From: Podospora pseudoanserina
Lineage: Eukaryota > Ascomycota > Sordariomycetes > Sordariales > Podosporaceae
Reading direction: 5' to 3'
Length of the DNA stretch: 64,000 nucleotides
Assembly (NCBI RefSeq): GCF_035222485.1
Contig: NC_085920.1
Coordinates: forward strand, 3,906,001-3,970,000
The stretch's first letter is position 1; each line of letters starts with the position of its first letter. The notes beneath the pieces are model-generated. The model saw nothing but the letters and a program-made list of their open reading frames with translations, had not been told where the DNA came from and made no database searches. The position numbers and the translations under genes were made by a program. Below are positions 1 to 11,417 of the stretch, piece after piece.

Positions 1-1938
1 TGCGTTCCGCTCCACTCGCGCACTATTGACAGGCGGCGCATTTGCTCAGTGCTTCTGGTTCCTGACTGGGAGACCAGGCGTGCCCTGCACCGGCGTGGCA
101 CACACACTCACCCCGACGCTACCCACGGGCGCCATCGAGGGCCCCTGCGATGCCATCTCATCTTCCCCCATTGTTGACTATTTCTCCGTACAGTCCCCAT
201 TTGTCATTTCAATTCCTCGCTGATATGTAAAGGCCTCGACTTGGCTTCTCGTGGGGAATTGGCAGGGGAAAACCTGGATCTGGCTCGTTTGCGCACCGTA
301 CCGTCCATCTCCGTAAATTGCAATTCTTATTTTCTCTGGAAAAAACCCGGTTGCACTCTCGGGCCCTGGACTGTGTGCCACTGGGAGGGATTCCGTCATG
401 CGAGCCGACGTTGAAATGAACCGTTTTCGGCCCACAACCGATCCAACACAGAGCGGACGGTAGCTACCTAGCAATTGACGAAGAGAGGGGCCACGGAGAG
501 ACGGGGTTTGTCGTGAGAAGAATATCTGACTGCTCATCATCACCTCGGCTGCGCAAAAACGATCCTTCTTCTTCTTCTTCTTCATCACAGTCCAGAAGAA
601 AAGATCCAGATGCGGGACATGGCGTCTGCTAGTTGGTCTTGGCACGCAGCTGCTGCTCTGTGCCATCGCTAAGACGGAACGGAAACCCCACATATCCAGC
701 AACGTCCCTTGTCCACATTTTCCTCTATCAACCATACATATATAAAAGGGGGTCATTAATTGTACATAGAATTGCAGAGTCTCAGTGTAAATCTACAACA
801 CCATGAAGAAAACTGACGATAGCTGCTCTAGAGACGGACATGTTGACTCAGCGGCCTGATTATCTCTCTACATGTGACCTTTGTACACACACACGGACCT
901 GAACTGGCCAAAAAATCAATACATGGATTGGAACCTGCAGGCCATCTGCAGCTTCCCCTTTCCAGCACGTGTTGCTCGATTAGCCGTAAAAATCGCTTCT
1001 GCTCGGCTATGTCTGTGCGTGCGGCGAGCATCTTGTGAAATGGAAAGGGATCCCCAGCTTTAATCTCATAGAGAACTTCAACCTTGACCATTCTCCCATC
1101 GTCCCAACTCTCTCAGAGAAAGCATCATGACCTCCCAAACTCTAATTCCGCTCCCGCTCCCGCTCCCGGTGGTGATGATCAGCAAGCCACCACGTCCACG
1201 AAGCCATCTGTGTCTAGTGCCAGCTTGATTGATTCATTGGTCACTGGATGCTACTCACTGCACATATGCTTCCACGAGGCGTCGATATTACCTTGAACAT
1301 TCGACAAGGCATTCCAACCAGTCAGCTCCCGACTCGGGCTTTGCTATAAGGTCCAACACCGCTCAGCACTGCTTTTCATTGCAGCGTTGTACCTTGAACG
1401 CAACAGTGGTGGCTTGCGATGCTGACAAGGAAGATGTAGGCTGACCATCAGCTGTATCCGAAATGATTCCCCAAGCAAAGGAAGCGCTAGCAGACGTTAT
1501 CGTGAGAACAAAGGAACGTCATCGGCATGGGCAACCCCGACGGGAGAAATGGGCCTTTTCCACCTCCCAAGAAACGCTACCTACCCTACGGCGGCGTGGC
1601 CTGTGGGTTGTGGGCTGTGGGCTACGTTATCGTTGGTGGTTCAGCTGACCGAGACAGACTTCCTGCCACCTCACGGCAGTTGTGGGCTCCTTCCTTCGCT
1701 CCTTCCTGCGCATAACCCGCCAAGACACGGAGTCTTTACACTCAGCCTTGCAAATCGAAGACCCTGAGTTCCAGGTTGCCATTCTTGTTTTGTGTTTCGT
1801 TGTCGTTCTTTTTCCTTTCCTCCTTTCTTCTCTGCATCTACCGTCCGGCACCTGATCTGCAACCTAACCTGCAGGCAAGCTTCACCTCTAGCCTGATCCT
1901 ACTCACCTCTGCCGCAGCCGCCCAAAAAAAAACAACCC
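1..1938. other. gene-free 5' stretch of the window
   Basis: No open frame here has a recognisable motif or a convincing splice pattern. A TATATAAAAG element at 739-748 on the + strand could be a core promoter, but no coding region follows within 1 kb. Pyrimidine-rich tracts at about 1776-1930 just upstream of the next ATG look like the promoter/5' UTR of the membrane-protein gene at 1939. The frames at 178-756 (-) and 1776-2156 (+) look like chance frames. Confidence 0.5.
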
Positions 1939-2888
1939 ATGGCTCGCAATCCCTTCAAGTTCGGCACCGACCTCTGGGATCCGTCCCATCGGTTCGAAAC
2001 CTCGTGGATTCTATCTCCCTGGGCCCTCTTCTTTTGCCGCGCGCTCATTGTAAGTTAAGTTCCCACGTTTTCCCCAGCATTTTCCCCACGAAAATCTACA
2101 GCTTCCATCCCGGACACGCATGGATCAAACTGACTCGCAATTCCACTTCGATTTAATAGTCCCTCTACGCCTTCACAACCCTCATCTTCGTCCTCGCCTA
2201 CCAGTGCATCAACTCACCCAACCACTGCGGCGCCTCCCAAGCCCAATTCAGCTACTTCACCTCGCTCACCTACTGGGGCATAGCCTTTTACTTTTTGTTC
2301 GCCGCCATCCACACCTTCACCTACGCCCGCACCGGCCGCCCCTTGCTCGACCGCTTCCCTCGATTCTTGCAGGCGCTCCACTCGGCCTTTTACACCACCA
2401 TTGTCGTCTACCCTTTTGTCGTCACTATTGTCTACTGGGCCCGTTTGTTCGACGGCCGTTGGTACAAACTCGCCTATGAAGGCTGGTCCAACATCTCGCA
2501 GCACGCGCTGAACAGCGTGTTTGCCTTTTTTGAGATTGTCATCCCGAGAACCGACACCCCGCCGCCGTTGCACATCCTGTGGCTGATTTTTGTGCTGGCG
2601 CTGTATCTGGCGCTGGCCTATGTGACGGAGGCGACCAAGGGGTTTTACACCTATGATTTCTTGGACCCGGAGAAGCAGAAGGGGTGGGTGGCGGTGTATG
2701 TCTTTGGGATCGCGATTGGGTGTGTGATTTTGTTTGGGGTTGCTTGGGGGTTGATCAGGCTGAGAAAATGGGTTGCTGAGACGAAACTGGGGATGGAGGG
2801 CAAGTTTGCGGGGGTGAAGAGGGAGAAGGGGTTGGTGGAGAGGGAGATTGGGGGGAAGGAGGCTATTGCTTTGAGGGAGGATGTGTAA
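1939..2888 (+). CDS. multi-pass membrane protein, FAR-17a/AIG1- or rolling-stone-like
   Basis: Two exons, 1939-2049 and 2160-2888, give 279 residues. The 110-nt intron starts GTAAGT and ends TAG in phase 0, joining ...FCRALI to SLYAFTTL. The ATG at 1939 follows an A-rich leader and starts MARNPFKF. About five or six hydrophobic segments are visible: WALFFCRALI/SLYAFTTLIFVLAY, YWGIAFYFLFAAIHTF, FYTTIVVYPFVVTIVYW, ILWLIFVLALYLALAYV, and VYVFGIAIGCVILFGVAWG. A charged tail rich in Lys and Glu follows. The HT..Y motif in segment 2 and the overall layout resemble fungal FAR-17a/AIG1-like or rolling-stone-like proteins, some relatives of which hydrolyse fatty-acid esters of hydroxy fatty acids. That placement is from memory and tentative. 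The last ~300 bases change from C-rich to very G-rich codons. Confidence 0.75.
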
Positions 2889-3598
2889 TCTTGGAGGTAT
2901 GGTTACCTAGGCTAGAAAAAGGGTTTCTAGCTATCCTTTCATGTCTCTCTTATTGGCTGGTCTGGGAACGGGGGTTGTTTGGTCGTTATCGGTCTCTTTC
3001 TCCATCATTGAAGGCGTTTTGATTGTTACTGCGTGTGTGATGGTATGGGGAAGGAAAACGGGAGATACCCTCTTTTGTGTGTTGCATATATGTGTATGAT
3101 CCCTGGGTGGACATGAGTTAGATATCAATGTGTGGTAATTTATTTACGACAGGAATGAGTTGTTGTTGGTGAGGACTGCAGCCTTGTCATATGTTTGTGA
3201 TGTGCTCGGAGGGGGTGTGAGTACAGCATGTGGCTGGCGAGCACTTGCACAGCAACAACAAGGGTGGGCAAGACATTGATATTTCTCGGAACCAATTTCC
3301 GACGCCGTTACGGTGTAACGAGCAGGCTGGCTGTTGTGTACGTGCATGACGTGGGTAAGTGCCGGGCTTGACTTGACCGAGCACCCGGGGCAAACTTGTT
3401 CTCTTTGTACGATATCACAAGGTCGTAGTTTCCCACGCTCGGTGAGCATTCAAACTGGCACCTGTCCAAGTCAAATATGTCAATATCTTACAGCCTCCAA
3501 TTCAAGACCAGCTTTGTATACACAAACCAAAACCTCATCCGGGAATTACAACAACGCTATACTTTTGAACGACCCACCCCCTTGTGACGCGTCCTCAA
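2889..3598. other. intergenic, tail-to-tail
   Basis: Convergent 3' flanks of the membrane-protein gene and GUP1. No gene, RNA or repeat was recognised. Small open frames at 3144-3449 (-) and 3334-3615 (+) have no motif and were not kept. Confidence 0.5.
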
Positions 3599-5685
3599 TC
3601 AACACTTCAAGTTGATCCCCCGTCTCAGCTCCCCCTGCCTAATCTCAAACATGACCTGTATCCCCACAAACAGCGCCGTACACGCCGTGACCAAAAACAC
3701 CAGTCCTATATCTTTTGTCAGCATCCCATTTCCCCATCATAACGTGTGTCACATACCAGAATAATCCCTAAAAACCCCACTGATAATCGCCTTGAGCCCA
3801 TCCTACACACACACACACACACACATCAGTTAGCATCCCCTCTATCATCCCAAACAAAATCACAACAAAGTACTCACCAACCCAACCGCAAACCCCACCA
3901 AATTCGCCGAAATCATCATCAGCACATTGCCCACCCCCCCCAACCCACAAAGCCACCTATAAGTCCTCTCCCTTCCTTTAAAATCTTCCTTCCTCACCAG
4001 CAGTCCCGCCACAATCTCCGGTATAAAAAACAACACCACCAACCACCCCCAAATCAGCAAATTCAGCTTGATGTCATGCCACAGCGCCACAAACGTAAAA
4101 ACAACCAAATACGTCACCACCGTCCTCACCCCCTGCCCCAAAGACCTGAAGCTTGACCCCCCCAGCGGAATATAAATATACCGCAGCAGCCACCGATAAT
4201 AACTCCTATGCCACCCCCGCCAAAACGACAAGGCCGAGTAATTATTCGACATGCACCTCAGCATGTTCTCCGGTGGATCAATCCCATCAACCAACGACCA
4301 GAGTCGAAAGAATCTCCAGGGAAGGAGGAGCTTAAGCCAGACGATGTGCAGGTTGAAGTATGACAACAGAGAGATCTGAGCGGGCGTGTAAGTCGACCAT
4401 TCAGGGCGTGACTTGCTTATCGCGCCGACATAGTCGTAGTGAAGCACCAGCTCCATGCAGAGCAGCACCAGCAGAAACCGAACCGCATACTTCCACGTTC
4501 GTGCCGAAGAAATCGTCGCTGATCGGTACCGCGACTGCGAGATGTAATCGTTGAACGTAATAATCGGACCAGTCAGATACAGCGGCGCATAAACCGCATA
4601 CCCGACATAGTTCCTGAAGCTGTAATCACCCTTTTGAGCCGGCAGGGCAATCCGGTCTCGCTCAGAGAGGTTGGACAGGTCGAGGTTCTTCTTCTTATGC
4701 GTGTCAGCATCTCTCTAACAGGGTCAACACAACGAACAAAACATACCTCAACCACCCCCCCCGCCGTAATCCTACCATCCAAACTCCAGTAATAATCCAA
4801 ACTAAAACTAACCAGCCTCAAAACCGTGATATTAAACAAAATCTCCCACCTCCCCATCAACCCCCCAAACCCATCCATCCACTCCCCCAACCTCACCACC
4901 GCCGGCAGGTCAACAACCATATTCTTCCTGTCAATCCCCAACGTGCCCGTCACCAGTCGGGCAACATACCCAAACCTATACCCTGAACAAACCTCATTTG
5001 CAAACAAGGTACATATATTAAAAACCCACGTCCCAACCGGCACATACCTCCGCGGCAACCCCTTCGCAATCGCATAATTCCCCGCCAGTATCACCAACAC
5101 CTTGATCGCCGAGAAACCATGCAAAATCACCAAAAAAACCAGCGCAAACACAAAATCAAACGATGTCCGCTGACGAAACCGCATTTCCACCCCTTCGGCA
5201 CTGTTTTCTTTTACGTCACCCCTTGTGGTGACCATGTTGTACACTCTCCTGAGTAAAGGGTGGAAAAGTAACAATGCAGCCATGGCGGGGAGGTTCCGCC
5301 TGAATGTTCTGTATTGGGCGTCTGAATTGTCGATTTTGCGGCCTGGGATCCAGCCTTCTGACAGAAAACGCTCGAACTTGGGGTAGCGGGGGTCTGAGGG
5401 GCGGGAGACGGAGTAGGCGACGTAGAACATGGAGGGGACGGCGAGGAGGAAGACGAGGTAGTAGAGGTAGAATTCGGGGGTTTTCCACTTGGGGGGTGAG
5501 GCTCCATTGGTGGGGGGTTTGGGGGAGGTTGAGTCCCGTCGTTTATCGGGGGAACGGGCTTCGAGGGGGCGGTAGGGGACGCCCGAGGGGGTGGTGAAGC
5601 GGGTGTCGAGGGTGTCGAGGGTGTAGATGTTTCGGAGGAGGGCCAGCGGGCCGGTGCCGCTGCCGGTGCCGCCGTTCGGCGCCAT
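3599..5685 (-). CDS. GUP1: GUP1-type membrane-bound O-acyltransferase (MBOAT)
   Basis: Four exons on the minus strand: 4747-5685, 3878-4693, 3757-3802 and 3599-3705, giving 635 residues. All donors are GTATGT or GTGAGT and all phases join. The family acts in the ER and remodels the lipid of GPI anchors in yeast, with effects on glycerol uptake and wall integrity. Sequence support: a multi-pass layout; the block SFWRGWHRSYYRWLLRYIY, then IPLGG, typical of the MBOAT core; the conserved His in TFVALWHD; and the ending VMFEIRQGELRRGINLKC, close to known Gup1 tails. The start used is ATG 5685; a GTG four codons upstream is not needed. The N-terminal ~80 residues are cytosolic and Pro/Ser-rich. The third intron is almost wholly a (TG)n run next to its acceptor. 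Codons near the 5' end are C-rich and those at the 3' end G-rich on the sense strand. Confidence 0.93.
3803..3828. repeat. (CA/TG)n microsatellite at an intron acceptor
   Basis: About 11 CA units on the + strand, read as TG on the coding strand of GUP1. They directly precede the TAG acceptor of the third intron, where a pyrimidine tract would normally lie. Confidence 0.85.
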
Positions 5686-7317
5686 GGTTGCGGTCACGGT
5701 TGAAGGGGATCGTTTGTTGTCGTCGAGTGGTGATGGGGGATGGAGGTGGTGGTTATATCATTTCCGCCCTTTGATTCGGAATCTCAAAGGTGTAAAATGC
5801 CAATGGCAACTAAAGTAAACGACTGTGCTGAAGAAGATTGATGGATTTTTCAAAAGAAAAAAGAGTGGCTGTAGTCGGTTAAGGTAAAAAGTGTCGAGAA
5901 ATGGTGGTCAGAAAGGACATTCGTCTCGAGTTGCCCGGCTCCGTGTCTGTTCACAGGGGCGCGGTTGATGGTGTCAGCTGGAGCCCGCCAACGGTGGAAC
6001 CGCGGTCCAGCCGTTGTGTTACGGTTTGTGGGGTCGGTTGCCGCCGGCTATGTTGAGCTGGGGGCGCACTGACCACTTTTTGACCCCTTTCTTGATGTTG
6101 CCCCTGAGCCCCTTTTTTGTTTTGGTGATGGTGAGGTTGTTATGGAACAGGCGGCGCGAAAAAGAAAAAAAAAGAAAAAAAAGGTGAAAATATCTGGGAT
6201 ATTTTGGTGTTTTGGACTGTTTGGTCGGGGAAAATGTTTTTGGTCGGTGTTGGTGGGCAAATGTTGCGATGTTTTGAAATGGGCAGCTGTGGAAGTGGAT
6301 GTATGGGTCGGAGTGGTGAATAACTTCAAGCTGGGATTTGTTATTTTGTTGGTTATTTGGGATATAAAGTTGAGCACCCAAAAGTGTTTAGTGTTGGAAG
6401 GTGCATGAGCTGGCTTTGCTACACCTGAAGCCCAGGAAGTGAGCGCCCCAAGCAGTGCAAGAGCATGTGTGAAAGTTGAAGCGGCAGTATATAACCTCGG
6501 TTTACTGAGTCAACAATTGCTCCTCGTGTCTGATTCACAATCATATCGCACGATGGCCGATGGCCATGTGGTCTTCGACGTGATCGTGAACCAGATACGA
6601 GGAGTGTTTTGCTTGGAATCTCACCTCAAACCGTGGGGAGTTCCAGCGCAGACTCGTTTCTTCTTCTTTTTCTGCATCAGTATCATGACAGGCGTATGCC
6701 AAAGAAAGAGCACGAAGGATACAGTCCCCTATCTCAAACAAGAAGGTATTCTCTGCATAGGGTTAAAAGGCGCAGTTGTTTACGACGACGCATCTTTTAA
6801 CCCCATGCAGAGAATGTTTTGCTCTTCCCACCAGAACCCCAATGTCTAGTCGATGGGTTCGAAACGTCGACCGATCATCATCTGTCCATTTTTATGCCCT
6901 CGAGTCTTTGCTTCGGGCTTAAGAGCACCCCCGCCCCCCCATATAGCCTTCGTTTCCTGCCCAATTACTATCATTCCTTGCATTTGGTTTATGGCCAAGT
7001 AGCACGACCAAATGCCGGGGTGTGTTTTTTGTCGATTTTGAAGACTGCTCTGCTAATCCGATCGTGTTCAAACGTTCGCTGAGCGCTGTTCCTTTTTTCC
7101 TCCACACAGTCCGGACATACTCCCACATCTTTATTATGCACCAGCACAGTTAGGTATCGTTAGTCACATCAGCTCCTTTTCCTGCACCTCAAAGCCACCA
7201 ACAATCACCTACTCCACCCCCACAGCAACAAGGCCTTTCAACCAAATAATTTCATTCATTCTTCCCTTCATATACTCATCAATCATACTATTTACACCAC
7301 CCCGTCTCCCCATCCCT
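5686..7317. other. intergenic: GUP1 promoter side and F-box 3' flank
   Basis: No supported gene. Contains A-rich (about 6160-6185) and T-rich tracts and a 22-bp near-perfect inverted repeat (6748-6769 / 6794-6815). A 136-codon frame at 6439-6849 (+) runs through that inverted repeat and shows no domain; I judge it non-coding. Confidence 0.5.
6748..6815. repeat. 22-bp inverted repeat (hairpin-forming)
   Basis: The left arm 6748-6769 begins ATTCTCTGCATAGGGTTAAA. The right arm 6794-6815 is its reverse complement apart from one position. The 24-nt spacer is G/C/T-mixed with no further symmetry. It could be a small MITE-like relic or a stem in an unknown transcript; no target-site duplication is evident. 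Confidence 0.7.
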
Positions 7318-8945
7318 CTACGCCCCCATAACCCCATAACTCCTCACCCTCGAAAAGAAAAAAGGCTTATCATTCCTCAGCGTAAACTCAGCCCAATCAT
7401 CCGTCAGCCTATTCCAGCTATAAAACCCCCTCCAAGCCAATTTATTATTCCTCGCCCCCTTCCCCGCACTCTTCAGCGTCAGATCCAACCTGTACACATA
7501 CTTACTCACCCCCTCCGTCTCCACCATCACATCCCCTTCAACCTCGCTCAGACTAGCCCCCGGGTTATCCCCCGCCCTCGCCAACCTCCACCTCCCCTTT
7601 AGCGCTGACTCCATCACATGCCCCGAATGGTGGGAGGCATAAGTCTCACGGGTAAGGTGGTGAACCACATCGTTTGGTTCCGCTGTAGTCAACAGTGACA
7701 AACAAGTCCCGTCCCGGAAAAATCGTAGGTACCGGTAGTACGTCACGACATGAATCGGTGCCCCCCAAGTGATACTGTTCGAATTAGCCATCCCGCTCCG
7801 GACGTAGTTCACAGTGCTGATATAACACCCATTAAACCTCAACCTCGGACGAAGACGGAACATCCGTTGCCAACTCGACCCGTAAAGGCTGTTGAAAAAC
7901 GCCAGCGTATTGGCTGTCGATTCATCAGCCAACCTCTCCGCCCGTTTCTCCAGGTCAAAAACTGGCACAACAAAACCATCTTCTTGTTCAGTCTCCGTTG
8001 GCGAAGTCGCACCGCTGCTCTGCGTAAACGCCTCCGCAGCAGCCGCCTCCTCAGCCGCCTCCCGCTCGAGATCCTCCTCGGCAAGCGGCTCCCAAGTGAT
8101 CTGCCTCTGCCAGTGGTAGTGCATCCCCCCAAAACCAAACTCCACCCCCAAACAAATCCGCCGCCATATCCTATCCTCCGTCACGACCAAAAACGCAAGC
8201 CGCTTGCATACCTGCGCAAGACGAACAAAGTCACCCACATCTGCGACAGCAACGTCACGGAGGATGTGGACAAGTATCTCATCAGGCAGGTTCGAAATCG
8301 GGCAGGGAGGCTGAGGCATGCCCTCGATTTCTGGCGGCACCGGCTCAATAGTCAAACCCGCAAAACTGGCGATGAGCTCCTTCATAGTCTGAGGCTGGTC
8401 GGCTTTTGCATCCCCCGGTGCCGCAGCCGTAGAGGAATCCCCCGACTTTGGTGCTGCCATCTTTTGGGGAAATTTCGCCCTGGGGAAGTGCTTCGCTTTG
8501 TAGTTTTGATCGACTTGGTCGTCCATCTGAATGTTGGGTCAGCAGTCAGTTCCAGTTAGAATATAGGGGGAGCAAGACATACCCTAAACGCCTTTCTATA
8601 CAGCCTCAAACTATCCCCCAGATTCCCCGCCGCCTCCCTTTCCACAGCCTTCTCATAATGCTCGAGAGCGGTGATTGGCTCCTTCTTAGTGGGCACAGCG
8701 GCAACTCCTGTAATTGTGGCCGGCTGTCCGGGTTCATCAAACACCTTTGTAGGTACATAATCCTCCTCATACTCCTTGGCGATCGGCTTCTTCGTAGGAG
8801 GCGGCTTCCTCGACCCCGTCGATGGTCCAGCCGTAGTATGTTGATCCTGACGGGGGCGGTGTGACTGCTGATGTCTAGCCCTGACCTCAGCCCTCCACTG
8901 CTCCCTAAACGACTCAAGATCAGGGTTTGTCTCTGAAGATTCCAT
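7318..8945 (-). CDS. F-box protein of the FBXO9/Hrt3/Pof7 type
   Basis: Two exons, 8583-8945 and 7318-8526, separated by a 56-nt intron (GTATGT...CAG, phase 0); product 523 residues. The start at 8945 gives MESSETNPDLESFREQWR. Residues ~83-135 form a TPR/MIT-like helical hairpin (ALEHYEKAVEREAAGNLGDS, then LRLYRKAFRMDDQVDQNY). The F-box follows at ~195-245 (ISNLPDEILVHILRDV...VCKRLAFLV...DRIWRRIC). After an acidic Ala/Glu-rich linker, the C-terminal half carries the FBXO9-type region with RPRLRFNGCYISTVNYVRSG and YYRYLRFFRDGTCLSLLTT. Family members are substrate receptors of SCF ubiquitin ligases binding Skp1 through the F-box. Substrates in this organism cannot be told from sequence. Confidence 0.9.
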
Positions 8946-9783
8946 TTTGTTCAACAAATGTGATGATGAGTGAGACTTGCAAATGCCGAGAGGTCCGTCC
9001 GTGTGGCGATTGTGATGTCGACGACTTGGTCGGTTGAATTGAGGAAAATGCAACCGGAAGAGAATCCAGTCTTGTAATATAATAGGTAACTCAAACTAAA
9101 GACGGGCTCGTTCACCGCAAAATAATTCAGTCATCAATTCAACGAAAGCGGTGATGTGCATATTTACGAGGAGGAGGTTGTGTCATTCGGCGAGCGGATG
9201 GGGATAAGAGTTCCGGCCGGCGCGATAAGCAAGCTTGGGCCACCCACTGAAGATCGGAGTTAACACGCACTGTGACGTTCTGCCAAGCCTCCCGAGTTCT
9301 TTTGCGTCTTTGAATATCTTCAAAACAATGTCGCGGCTTTTGAAGAGCATGATGGCTGTTTTCCACATAAACCATCACATATGACCATAGTCAGGTGCGG
9401 AGACATTCATTACTCATCATAAGTGACACAACCAGACAGCACCCTGCAGCCTTCTCTCCGAGTGTGACTCTTATATCTCGGAGGACAAAAGGCAAAGGCA
9501 CCCATGTGCTCTCCAGCATGCGCCCGCCGCACCGAGTAAGCAAGTAGGTAAGTTGGTTGGAAGATCACACGTCAAGATAGACTGTCCAATGAACGCCAGG
9601 CAAAATGAACTAACCCTGAATCGCACGGCTCTCACAGGAAAAGAATTCGCTTCACCTTTTGCTAACACAGCTTCAGTAGCCCCTATTTACCCCTGAGCCA
9701 GATTCGTGTACAAGATTGTCCATCGACACTAAGCCAACCAATCATACAGATCCTGAAGGTAACCTTGGCTTACGGAGAGCCTC
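8946..9783. other. intergenic: F-box gene promoter and ribokinase relic upstream
   Basis: The 5' flank of the F-box gene. No ribokinase N-terminal half was found upstream of the relic that begins near 9784. No RNA gene or repeat was recognised. Confidence 0.5.
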
Positions 9784-10397
9784 GTGATCCCCTTGGAATT
9801 TGTTGTGTTTGGGAAACAATTGCTGTCAGAGGGTGATCAGAATGGCATCGACTTTTGCCTCAACGCGGCGCCTCCGACCCCCGTCGGCAGGTGCTTCTAC
9901 CGGCACCTCACGCACTTGCTTGTCAACGAATTGGAAGCGGCCATCATGTCGGGCCGGGATAGGGACGAGGTCAACCAAGACAGCTGGTTGACTATCGCAC
10001 ACGAGTTTCTAGACCGTGGCGTGAAGAATGTGGTCATCACGCTGGCCGCCAAGGGCGCGTTCTACGCCAATGCCGATGGCAGAGCTCACTGCCCTGCGTA
10101 TGACGTTGTCGTCAAGGACACTACCGGAGCAGGGTCAAGCTGGAACCCTTACAGGCACTGAGCTGCCTCCAGTTGTTCTGTACGAGCGCTAATAGGAACA
10201 GGGATACCTTTACCGGGGCTTGTTCCTCAGACTACCTACGCCAAAAGGCCAAAGGGACTTGGGACATCAGAAGCGCTGTCGTTCGTGCAAACAAAGCTGC
10301 GGCAATGACCATCATGAATGTCGGAGCGCAGGATGGCATCCCGTGGTCGGACGAGATAGATAGATTTGATGCTCCTCACAGTGAGGCTTCTATTTGA
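9784..10397 (+). pseudogene. 5'-truncated ribokinase (PfkB family) fragment with intron retained
   Basis: Two segments, 9784-10133 and 10202-10397, read as the C-terminal half of a ribokinase. A 68-nt intron between them (GTCAAG...AACAG) joins in phase 2 to restore the catalytic signature TTGAGDTFTGA. Clear matches to the family: FCLNAAPPTPV, HLLVNELEAA, GVKNVVITLAAKGAFYAN, DYLRQKAKGTW, and RANKAAAMTIMNVGAQDGIP, which is typical of fungal ribokinases. The N-terminal half with the ribose-binding GGKGAN region is absent upstream, and the sequence before FCLNAAPP is a poor match. It therefore cannot be a whole enzyme. The kept intron argues for a duplicated DNA segment rather than a retrocopy. 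Whether the fragment is transcribed is unknown. A full rbk gene is expected elsewhere in the genome. Confidence 0.8.
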
Positions 10398-10520
10398 GCG
10401 GGCAACAGACCAGAGCCGAGTGGTGCAAAAGTGAATGAGGGAGAAACCGGGGACCAGAAACCGTTCAAAATATAGTTGGATGAATCCTTCAGTTATTTCA
10501 GCTTCTGGACTTGGATTTTG

Positions 10521-10847
10521 CTAGAGCTCCCCCATTATTTGCTCAATAACCTCTGCAGCACGCCGCTGTGTCCTCAAATCCTGCCAGTCCTTCCACGGGC
10601 GCACCGGGTGTACAAAGTCGTAGCCATCCCTCCGCTCCGCCACCTTCCGGAAAACGGCCTGCATCCCTTGTTTTACGGCAAGGAGGTGCCGGATTTCCAC
10701 ACATCCTTGCCTTTCCACTTGCAGGGAACGGCGACGCCTAGCGTGGCAAAGTTTTTCTCCGTTGTGTGACGGTTGCGGTATCCATCTTGAGCTCACAGGA
10801 GAGCTAGTTTCTTTGTTCAACATCGCCCCTTTCAACAACAGCATCAA
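10521..10847 (-). pseudogene. possible gene fragment, unknown family
   Basis: An open frame of 108 codons. Its second half (QGCVEIRHLLAVKQGMQAVF, then RKVAERRDGYDFVHPVRPWK) has the even composition of real protein, while the first ~35 residues look like read-through from non-coding DNA. No domain was recognised. Because it lies between the ribokinase relic and the 5S relic, it may be part of the same debris. It could also be a chance frame. Confidence 0.25.
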
Positions 10848-10975
10848 ACAACAGCATCAAACAACAGCAGAAATGTCTGGAGAATCCAACTTGAGAATAA
10901 CCAGTCAAACGTACACCTACTCGTTCTTCATGGGAATAGCATGCTTCACAGCACATATCGGACATTTTAAGTAAG

Positions 10976-11099
10976 ACCAAGAAACCAAGACTGTGACAAG
11001 CATCCTGTAACCGCATCTTAGAAGTATATTCTCCTCATCTTTGAATGCCGAGCTAGTACTCAGATGGGTGACCACTGTGGAATCCTCAGTGTTGTGTGT
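10976..11099 (+). pseudogene. decayed 5S rRNA copy
   Basis: The 3' 55 nt (11045-11099) align without gaps to the 3' end of the intact 5S gene at 50889-51007. There are six differences, five of them transitions, and the TFIIIA/C-box-like GGGTGACCAC core is kept. The 5' two thirds are strongly diverged and about 10 nt longer; only a GCATCC-like block near 11000 is recognisable. The 5' ACATACGACC end needed for helix I is not visible, so the copy should not fold as a normal 5S rRNA. A T-rich stretch follows the 3' end. The 5' boundary is approximate. Confidence 0.7.
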
Positions 11100-11417
11100 T
11101 TTTGTTCTTTTTTGCTTTCTATCTTCTCTTCCATATAAACCTGATATTAGGGAGGTGAGAGAAGTAAACCTGAGATGGACCTCTTTTGCTTGCTACAGTC
11201 AGCAATTGCAACACAGCCTTCAGCCAGAAATATGAACTTGACAATGCCTATTGTACATAGAAAAATCCAGAAAGCAGAAGAAAAAAGTATACGGTCATAA
11301 AGGGAATCTATAGAGCAAGGCTTTTAGGTACTTTTATCGTGATTTCAAAACTACCAACACCACACGCCATGCCGATCCCGTTAGCTCATTGATTATTTCA
11401 CTTTGAAAACAACAGTC

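Larger units (their letters stand above)
10398..11417. other. relic-rich intergenic stretch
   Basis: Contains a 108-codon minus-strand frame (10521-10847) with a plausible but unrecognised C-terminal part (residues such as VAERRDGYDFVHPVRPWKDW), perhaps another gene fragment, and a decayed 5S rRNA copy. No intact gene is supported. Confidence 0.4.

Noticed and set aside
178-756. 192-codon minus-strand frame
   Set aside because: Low-complexity Lys run from a TTC repeat, no motif, no splice or promoter context.
6439-6849. 136-codon + frame
   Set aside because: Runs across the inverted repeat, has a Phe run from a TTC tract, and shows no domain.
7750-8559. 269-codon + frame over the F-box gene
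   Set aside because: Antisense shadow of a gene with clear F-box homology and a good splice structure.
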